A stretch of DNA of 64,000 nt from Vibrio crassostreae 9ZC13. Its GTDB lineage: Bacteria > Pseudomonadota > Gammaproteobacteria > Enterobacterales > Vibrionaceae. Location of the stretch: the NCBI RefSeq assembly GCF_000272045.2, contig NZ_AJYZ02000041.1:105703-169702 (forward strand), read 5' to 3'. A program made the translations under genes and the position numbers. Positions 58,168 through 64,000 of this stretch are shown here, piece after piece. Each line of letters begins with the position of its first letter. Within the stretch, counting starts at the first letter, position 1. The notes under the pieces are model-generated. The model did no database searches. It saw nothing but the letters and a program-made list of their open reading frames with translations, and was not told the origin of the DNA.

Positions 58168-59052
58168 CTAAGCCTGTTGATACAAGTTGTGTTGTGGTTT
58201 CCCGGCAAACATCAATGCGCCTTCAATAGCGTCGAATTGAGGTTTAACGATCCATTGTTGTACTGGTGGTGATAGCCAGTTGAGAATACGCTCAGCGATA
58301 CTTCCCATTAAGCACACCTTGTCAGCGCCTTTTCGATGCAGCGCTAAGACAAACATTTCGATATCAGCCGCGGTTTGCTTGAGCATATCGATAGCCAGTT
58401 CGTCACCTTCGTTAGCGAGTTGAAAAATAACTGGTGAGAATTGACCGTAATCCTTTGGAATAGCACCTTTTGACCATTCGACAATGGCATCCACATCATT
58501 ATTAAAGTGATTCATCACATGTAGAGTCAGCGGGGTTTTGTTGCGAATACCGTCTTCTGCAAGCAAGACTTGTTGAATCAAACGTAAGCCCATGACTGCG
58601 CCGCCGCCTTGATCTGAAATCGGAAATTCACGACCGCCAACCACATATTGCTCACCGTCTTTTAGGAAGATACCGCAAGAACCCGTACCACCGATCATGA
58701 TTGCGCCGTCTTGGCCATTGTGAGCACCAATGCAAGCGCCATAAGCGTCGGTATTTAGTGTCATGCTTGTGAAAGGGTGTGGTTGAGCCATGAAGTCGAA
58801 CCATGCTGATTTTTGCTCAGCGCCAGCCAGCGCTAGGCCAACATGCATATTTGAAAAATGGTCTGAGTTGAGTTGCCCTTGTTGTGCCGCTTTTGTGATG
58901 GCATCAATAATTGAGCTCATCGCAACATCAACACCCAAAAGGATGTTGCCACTGCCACTTTTCGCTTCACCAATCAGTTTGCCTTGAGCGTCACGAATAC
59001 GAGCACGACAAGAAGTACCACCACCATCAATACCGACGTAGTAAAGAGTCAT
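58168..59052 (-). CDS. N-acetylglucosamine / glucosamine kinase (BadF/BadG/BcrA/BcrD family)
   Basis: This is an ASKHA-fold kinase. The phosphate-binding loop YVGIDGGGTSCRARI opens the protein, and GGTGSCGIFL and the adenosine-binding MGSIAERI follow, in 294 residues. In the chitobiose operon it most likely phosphorylates GlcNAc or GlcN released by the hydrolases and the phosphorylase. Which of the two it prefers cannot be told from sequence. AAGGAG precedes the ATG. Confidence 0.88.
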   Translation of the reverse strand: MTLYYVGIDGGGTSCRARIRDAQGKLIGEAKSGSGNILLGVDVAMSSIIDAITKAAQQGQLNSDHFSNMHVGLALAGAEQKSAWFDFMAQPHPFTSMTLNTDAYGACIGAHNGQDGAIMIGGTGSCGIFLKDGEQYVVGGREFPISDQGGGAVMGLRLIQQVLLAEDGIRNKTPLTLHVMNHFNNDVDAIVEWSKGAIPKDYGQFSPVIFQLANEGDELAIDMLKQTAADIEMFVLALHRKGADKVCLMGSIAERILNWLSPPVQQWIVKPQFDAIEGALMFAGKPQHNLYQQA

Positions 59053-59054
59053 TA

Positions 59055-60776
59055 TTATTGCTCCTTACGCTGAGCTAAGAAGTTGAACTGTGCAGCGGTT
59101 GCTAATAAGAACCACGCACCATGAGGGATCCATTGCTCACCCCAGCGCCAGTTTTGAAGCATGTCATCTTTTTGTGCTGGTGGATTGAACGCAATGTCTT
59201 GTTCATCTTCAAAACCAGCTGTGATGCCATTACAGATACCGCCTTTCGCATTGAAGAACCCAAGCTGAGGTAGGTAGTCTGGGTTGTTATGGCCATGACC
59301 ATCGAGCATGCACATGTGGTATGGGTTGAGGCCCAAGATCCAATCAAGGCTATTTTGTGAAAGCTGGATTAAGCGCTCTTGAAGTTCGCTATCTTTAATG
59401 TGCGGTTGAACTAGGTAAGCCATGGTTGCGAGTGAGCCAAGGCGTGCGTTCTCGCCTTGCCACCAGTAACCGGTTTCGTTCTGTTGAGCGACGAAGAAGG
59501 CATCACGTTTATCACCATCGACAGATTTAACGTATTGTCTTGGATAGCCAAATGGGTTGGTGACTTTGTCGGTGATGTTGATTTCGAACTGACAAGCTTG
59601 TTCAACAACTGTGCGCGCCTGTTCTTTTAATTCAGCATCGGTTTCGTTGTCGATGTATTCACATAGTGCAATCACAGGAAGACCGGCTTCAGCTGCGTGA
59701 AAGTATGGACGAGAGCCATCAGAGTTTGCCGACCAGAAGTGCTCAAATGAATCATCGGATTGCTGACGAGAGATTAAACGAGTCGCCCAAGTTCTTGCTT
59801 CTGATAGGTATTGCTGGTCTTGTGTTACGCGATACAGCTCATTGGCTGCGAGTAGGGCGCAATACTCATCGATGATGTTCTCTTCACCATCGTTTAGATA
59901 CTGGAGGTTGTACTCTTTTAGATGCCAGTAACCCTTAACCGCCATTTCAAGGTATGTGTGGCTCGAGTAGCTACCAGAGATTTCAAGCTCAGAAGCTGCG
60001 GCTAATGCTGCGATAGCAACACCTGCACCTTGTCGGTAGCCCGCTTGTAAGTCCGTTGATTTATGACCTTCTTGAGTCGCATAAGCGCAGATATCGCGTT
60101 GGTTGATATCTTTGCTCCATTTGTCGAATACCGTCATATAGAAGTATCCGTCAGCGTCTTGCATACGCACTAAGAAGTCGGCACCGAACAGAGCCTCTTC
60201 TGTTAGACGAGTCATGGAGAATTTCGGGAAGTCTGGGTTATGGCCAGTCAAGCGTACGCTTTTTAGCATGTTCCAAACGACCATCGGAATTTGTTGTGGG
60301 TTTAGGTAGTTACCATAAGACAGGTGGCTAAAATACTTACTGACATCACCTGATGCGTCATACCATCCACCGTGGACATCGACGTATCGGTCGGTACCTA
60401 GAATTTGTGCTTGTCGATCTTTTTTGTCGAAAATCCCGCCACAGCGTTGTGACTTAAAGTAATGAAGCACATCAGAAAACGTGTGGTTCATTAATAGGTT
60501 GCTACCAATCTCAAATACTTCTGAACGCAGGTTGTCAAAACGTAGGTAATAGCGACCAGATTCAGTGACTGAACTGAAATCAATAGTGAAGAATTGCCCT
60601 TGATGCCAATTTGCTACGCGGCCTTGTTTAACCACATCAAAATTTCCGACAGTCATATGGTTGTCAGCACAGACGAGTAGAGCCGTAGTGCTTGATAGGC
60701 GAGCTTTCTTAGTTTGTAGGATAGCTTGCTTCGGGCCTGTGGACTCATAGCCAATATGGTTGGTCAATAACAGCAT
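59055..60776 (-). CDS. GH9-family glucosaminidase or endoglucanase-related protein
   Basis: The protein has an N-terminal Ig-like CelD domain (about 1-90) and a GH9 (alpha/alpha)6 catalytic domain (GGWYDASGDVSKYFSHLSYGN with the catalytic Asp; DWILGLNPYHMCMLDGHGHNNPDYLP). No signal peptide is present, so it is probably cytoplasmic. GH9 members in Vibrionaceae chitin operons have been reported as exo-beta-glucosaminidases rather than cellulases, which fits the context. The start is ATG 60776 (573 residues, GGAGA upstream). A TTG lies one codon earlier. Confidence 0.88.
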   Translation of the reverse strand: MLLLTNHIGYESTGPKQAILQTKKARLSSTTALLVCADNHMTVGNFDVVKQGRVANWHQGQFFTIDFSSVTESGRYYLRFDNLRSEVFEIGSNLLMNHTFSDVLHYFKSQRCGGIFDKKDRQAQILGTDRYVDVHGGWYDASGDVSKYFSHLSYGNYLNPQQIPMVVWNMLKSVRLTGHNPDFPKFSMTRLTEEALFGADFLVRMQDADGYFYMTVFDKWSKDINQRDICAYATQEGHKSTDLQAGYRQGAGVAIAALAAASELEISGSYSSHTYLEMAVKGYWHLKEYNLQYLNDGEENIIDEYCALLAANELYRVTQDQQYLSEARTWATRLISRQQSDDSFEHFWSANSDGSRPYFHAAEAGLPVIALCEYIDNETDAELKEQARTVVEQACQFEINITDKVTNPFGYPRQYVKSVDGDKRDAFFVAQQNETGYWWQGENARLGSLATMAYLVQPHIKDSELQERLIQLSQNSLDWILGLNPYHMCMLDGHGHNNPDYLPQLGFFNAKGGICNGITAGFEDEQDIAFNPPAQKDDMLQNWRWGEQWIPHGAWFLLATAAQFNFLAQRKEQ

Positions 60777-60874
60777 CAATATTCTCCGACAGTCCTAGTT
60801 TCTATTGGCTAGGTACTTGAATGTTTTGGATATAAATAGTTAGGGTCCGAAGACCCTAACTTGGGTTTTATTGC

Positions 60875-61870
60875 TTAGCTTTCGTGTAGGTAACAGCGCA
60901 CAAAGTGGTTATCAGCGAGCTGCGTAACCCCTGGTAGCTGCTCTTTGCACTTATCCATTGCGTGAGTACATCGGCCTGCAAATGGGCAGCCTGCTGATAC
61001 TGGTGTCCACAGAGGAATCTCACCTTTGTTGCCTGCAAGTTGCTCGTGGATCGACTTCTTAGGATCTGGAACGGCCGAAACAAGCAATTGGGTGTATGGG
61101 TGCTGAGGGTTAGCAATCACGTCATCGGTATCGCCCCATTCCACCATGTGTCCCACGTACATCACCGAAAGGTCTTCAGCGATGTAACGAGCGGTTGCGA
61201 TATCGTGAGTGATGTAAAGCAGAGACATTTGCTTCTCGAACTTCATCTCTTCCATCAGGTTCAAAACACCGGCACGAATCGATACATCAAGCATTGAAGT
61301 TGGCTCATCGGCTAGTACAACTTCGGCACCTACCGCGATGTTGCGGGCTAGGTTGACACGTTGACGTTGGCCACCAGACAGTTGGTGAGGGTACTTCTTC
61401 GCCGTCTCTTTTGGTGGGATCAGGCCCACTTGCTCTAAAAGATCGTAAACACGTTCTTCTAGTTCTCTCTTATTGCCCGGGGTTACCTTCTTGTGGATCA
61501 ACAGTGGTCGAGCAATGTGGTGGAAGATATTGTGTGTTGGGTTCAATGAACCAAACGGGTCTTGCCATACCATCTGCACGCCTTCACGGTAGTGCATAAG
61601 ATCTTTTCTGCTTGAGATCTCTTGGATATCACGACCTTTGTATTCGATCGTGCCGCCTGAAGGTGCGTACATTTTTGCGATCATTTTTGCGGTTGTTGAT
61701 TTGCCTGAACCAGACTCACCAACCACTGCTAGGCCACGGCTTTTGTACATCTTGAATGACACGTCGTTAATCGCACGCATCATTGGGGTTTGAATGGTGG
61801 TACTGCTTATTGGGAAGTCTTTTACGACATTCTTGCCTTCTACCAATAATTGACCGAAATCTTTGCTCAT
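60875..61870 (-). CDS. Chitooligosaccharide ABC transporter ATP-binding protein (OppF-like)
   Basis: This is the second ATPase of an Opp/Dpp-type importer. Walker A is GESGSGKST, the signature LSGGQRQRVNLARNIAVG, Walker B VVLADEPTSMLD and the H-loop ITHDIATA. The C-terminal oligopeptide-type cysteine region (CPFAGRC...CKEQ...RCYL) may bind a metal cluster. 331 residues. GGAG precedes the ATG. The operon places the substrate as chitobiose or similar. Confidence 0.92.
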   Translation of the reverse strand: MSKDFGQLLVEGKNVVKDFPISSTTIQTPMMRAINDVSFKMYKSRGLAVVGESGSGKSTTAKMIAKMYAPSGGTIEYKGRDIQEISSRKDLMHYREGVQMVWQDPFGSLNPTHNIFHHIARPLLIHKKVTPGNKRELEERVYDLLEQVGLIPPKETAKKYPHQLSGGQRQRVNLARNIAVGAEVVLADEPTSMLDVSIRAGVLNLMEEMKFEKQMSLLYITHDIATARYIAEDLSVMYVGHMVEWGDTDDVIANPQHPYTQLLVSAVPDPKKSIHEQLAGNKGEIPLWTPVSAGCPFAGRCTHAMDKCKEQLPGVTQLADNHFVRCYLHES

Positions 61871-61944
61871 AATTGTCTCCAGAATCCTTATTCGCTTTGC
61901 TTGTTTTTAGGCGGTCGAGCCGCCTTGTTCGTTATTCACGCAAG

Positions 61945-62928
61945 CTATAGCTTCCTTTGTACTATTGGGTCACCGTACAGGTGGCAGTTAGACAAATGTC
62001 CCGGGTCGATAGAACGCAGCTTGGTTGGCACCTTGGTACACTTTTCATGTACACGGTCACAACGAGCTTGGAAACGACACCCTTCAGGGATCTCTAACAG
62101 GTTCAGAGGGTTACCCGGAATACCTGCTAACTTTGTCTTTGGCCCTGTCAGTGGAGGGAAAGAACTTCCCAGCCCTTTGGTGTAAGGGTGGTAAGGGTTT
62201 TCTAGAATATCTTGAGAGTTAGCCACTTCGATTAGCTCACCTGAGTACATGATGCCGATGCGGTCAGAGAACTCGACCATCAATGACAAGTCATGGGTGA
62301 TGAACAGAATTGAGAAGCCAAATTCTTCTTTTAGTGCATAGATCTTTTGTAGGATTTCGCGTTGCACAACCACATCAAGTGCGGTTGTCGGCTCATCCAT
62401 AATGATCAGCTTTGGATTCAGTGCTAACGCGATAGCGATAACTAAGCGCTGACGCATGCCGCCAGAGAATTGGTGAGGATAGTCACTCAATCGGCTCGGG
62501 TGAATATCGACGATTTCAAGTAGACCTTCAGCACGCTGCTTAGCTTGCTCGCGAGTCATGTTGGTGTGACGCATGATTACGTCACAGAACTGCTCTTCCA
62601 TCGGTAGTACTGGGTTGAGTGCGTTCATCGCGCTCTGGAATACCATCGACATCTCACTCCAACGGAACGACTGCATACGGTCATCACTGTATTCAAGGAT
62701 GTTCTCACCGTTGAAGATAACCTCACCACCACTGATGTAAGCGGGCGGCTTATGAAGACGCATAAGAGAGAAAGCGACCGTTGATTTACCACAGCCAGAT
62801 TCACCAGCTAGGCCGAAGACTTCACCTGGAGCGATGTCGAAACTTACGTTGTTACACGCACGAACATCGCCAGACTCTGTGATGTAATCCACGCATAAGT
62901 TGCGGATAGAAATTAGTGGTTCAGACAT
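61945..62928 (-). CDS. Chitooligosaccharide ABC transporter ATP-binding protein (OppD-like)
   Basis: This is the first ATPase of the importer. Walker A is GESGCGKST, the signature FSGGMRQRLVIAIALALNP, Walker B LIIMDEPTTALD and the H-loop ITHDLSLM. The C-terminal cysteine region (CRFQARCDRVHEKC...NCHLYG) is present. 327 residues. It starts 2 bases after the permease stop with GGAG in the end of that gene, so translation is probably coupled. Confidence 0.92.
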   Translation of the reverse strand: MSEPLISIRNLCVDYITESGDVRACNNVSFDIAPGEVFGLAGESGCGKSTVAFSLMRLHKPPAYISGGEVIFNGENILEYSDDRMQSFRWSEMSMVFQSAMNALNPVLPMEEQFCDVIMRHTNMTREQAKQRAEGLLEIVDIHPSRLSDYPHQFSGGMRQRLVIAIALALNPKLIIMDEPTTALDVVVQREILQKIYALKEEFGFSILFITHDLSLMVEFSDRIGIMYSGELIEVANSQDILENPYHPYTKGLGSSFPPLTGPKTKLAGIPGNPLNLLEIPEGCRFQARCDRVHEKCTKVPTKLRSIDPGHLSNCHLYGDPIVQRKL

Positions 62929-62930
62929 GA

Positions 62931-63956
62931 TTATTTATCTCCGCTCCAAAGTGCATTTTGTGGTGGTAGTTCTGGTTCACGTTCTTCTTTGTCTTGAGCT
63001 GCTAGTTTCTTCCAACGCTTCATGCCTTTGTGAGAACGCAGTTGCGGGTTAGCAATTTCATCGACCGCGAAGTTAAGTAGAGCAAGACCAGTTACAAGTA
63101 GTGTCAATGCGATACAAGGAGCCAACAGTTCCCACCAAGCGCCAATCAGCATTGATGAAGAGGTTTGAACGTTGTAAAGCATGATGCCCCAGCTGATTGT
63201 GTTCGGGTCACCAAGACCTAGGAACGAGATGGTTGCTTCCATCATGATTGCGTACATCACCGAACCGATGAAGCTTGCGCCAACGATAGAGATAAGGTTT
63301 GGCAGAATCTCTACGAAGATGATGCGGAATGAAGATTCACCCAAAACTTCAGCGGCTTTTACAAACTCTTTTTCACGCAGTGCTAAGGTTTGGGAGCGAA
63401 CAACACGGGCACCCCAAGCCCAAGACATAAAGCCGATAACCAAGGTTATGGTGAGTGGCCCTGCCTCACCGATAAAGGCTGCTACTACGAACAGTAATGG
63501 GTATTGAGGGATTACCAGCATGATGTTCATTGCGGCTGTTAGAACGTCATCGACACGGCCACCGAAGTAACCTGCAGAAACACCAATAACAGTTGCGAGT
63601 AAACATACGGTTAGACCCGCACCAAAACCTACAGCAAGAGATACGCGTGCGCCGTATACCACTTGAGACCAAACGTCACGACCCATACGAGTTGTACCTA
63701 GTACGTGGTCTGCCTTTTTAGACATGATCAATGTACGACGGTCGTCTGCTAGATTTTGAGCAACCCAGCCATCAGGGTTAGTTTGTGCAGACTTCACCAC
63801 GAAACCAGGATATTCGTGTGGGTTACCTGTACGCTTGTCTGGTACATGTTTGGTGATTAATGGAGCTGCAATCGCGCCAAGAATAAAAATACTTAGGATG
63901 ATGACGCCTGTTAGGGCCATCGGGTTACGCCAAATGAGTTTTAAAAAGTCTTTCAT
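62931..63956 (-). CDS. Chitooligosaccharide ABC transporter permease (DppC-like)
   Basis: This is an inner-membrane permease of the DppC type with about six membrane segments. The N-terminal FLKLIWRNPMALTGVIILSIFI, LGTTRMGRDVWSQVVYGARVSLAVG and the EAA loop (EFVKAAEVLGESSFRIIFVEILPNLIS) are typical. 341 residues. It lies 2 bases after the upstream permease gene, which is cut off by the window end. Confidence 0.93.
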   Translation of the reverse strand: MKDFLKLIWRNPMALTGVIILSIFILGAIAAPLITKHVPDKRTGNPHEYPGFVVKSAQTNPDGWVAQNLADDRRTLIMSKKADHVLGTTRMGRDVWSQVVYGARVSLAVGFGAGLTVCLLATVIGVSAGYFGGRVDDVLTAAMNIMLVIPQYPLLFVVAAFIGEAGPLTITLVIGFMSWAWGARVVRSQTLALREKEFVKAAEVLGESSFRIIFVEILPNLISIVGASFIGSVMYAIMMEATISFLGLGDPNTISWGIMLYNVQTSSSMLIGAWWELLAPCIALTLLVTGLALLNFAVDEIANPQLRSHKGMKRWKKLAAQDKEEREPELPPQNALWSGDK

Positions 63957-63958
63957 GA

Positions 63959-64000
63959 TTATTTACCACCCTTACGAAGACGAGGGTCAAGAACAACGTA
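63959..64000 (-). CDS. Chitooligosaccharide ABC transporter permease (DppB-like), C-terminal end only
   Basis: Only the last 13 codons lie in the window (YVVLDPRLRKGGK, then stop). The ending YVxLDPRxR is typical of DppB-type permeases. The rest, and presumably the binding-protein gene, lie beyond base 64000. Confidence 0.85.
   Translation of the reverse strand, partial: YVVLDPRLRKGGK

Overview
The window reads as core chromosome of a marine Vibrio. The main reasons are a TetR-type quorum-sensing regulator recognisable as LuxR/HapR/OpaR/SmcR next to hpt, a complete Vibrionaceae chitobiose-phosphorylase operon, and a pilABCD type IV pilus cluster between nadC and coaE. The species cannot be fixed from sequence alone. 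The Splendidus or Harveyi clades are my guess, from the LuxR sequence and the style of the intergenic repeats. Almost every gene belongs to a known family, and I see no phage, transposase, CRISPR array, rRNA or tRNA.

Layout. 1-3.3 kb: 3' part of ffh, then rpsP-rimM-trmD-rplS. 3.3-3.6 kb: a repeat-rich spacer. 3.6-10.7 kb, minus strand: yacG, zapD, coaE, pilD, pilC, pilB, pilA, nadC. 10.8-18.9 kb, plus strand: ampD, then pdhR-aceE-aceF-lpd (pyruvate dehydrogenase) with two PdhR operators. 19.1-31.5 kb: luxR, hpt, can with a divergent SulP transporter, yadGH, panC-panB-folK-pcnB, gluQ, dksA and sfsA. 31.6-41.7 kb, plus strand: hrpB, mrcB, a patatin-type Vd autotransporter and acnB. 41.8-45.5 kb, minus strand: a glycerate module (kinase, GntP permease, CdaR regulator) sitting between acnB and yacL. 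45.6-52 kb: yacL, glnK-amtB (sigma-54/NtrC type promoter) and fbpABC iron uptake (Fur box). 52.2-64 kb, minus strand: the chitobiose operon, in transcription order two permeases (the first cut by the window end), two ATPases, a GH9 enzyme, an amino-sugar kinase, GH20, GH94 phosphorylase and a phosphohexomutase.

How the parts work together. The chitobiose operon imports chitin disaccharides by an Opp/Dpp-like ABC transporter, splits them in the cytoplasm by phosphorolysis or hydrolysis, and phosphorylates or isomerises the products. The pdh block and acnB carry ArcA-like and PdhR-like sites consistent with control by oxygen and pyruvate. The glnK-amtB and fbp units carry nitrogen and iron control sites.

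No wholly new system is evident. The points most worth a second look are: an NtrC-type enhancer embedded in the yacL terminator; a short leader reading frame and an inverted repeat in front of fbpB; the glycerate module and its operator-like palindrome; the can/SulP pair with a TTG start; and inverted REP-like elements plus direct repeats at the two edges of the yacG-lpd block, which I remember as being elsewhere in V. cholerae.
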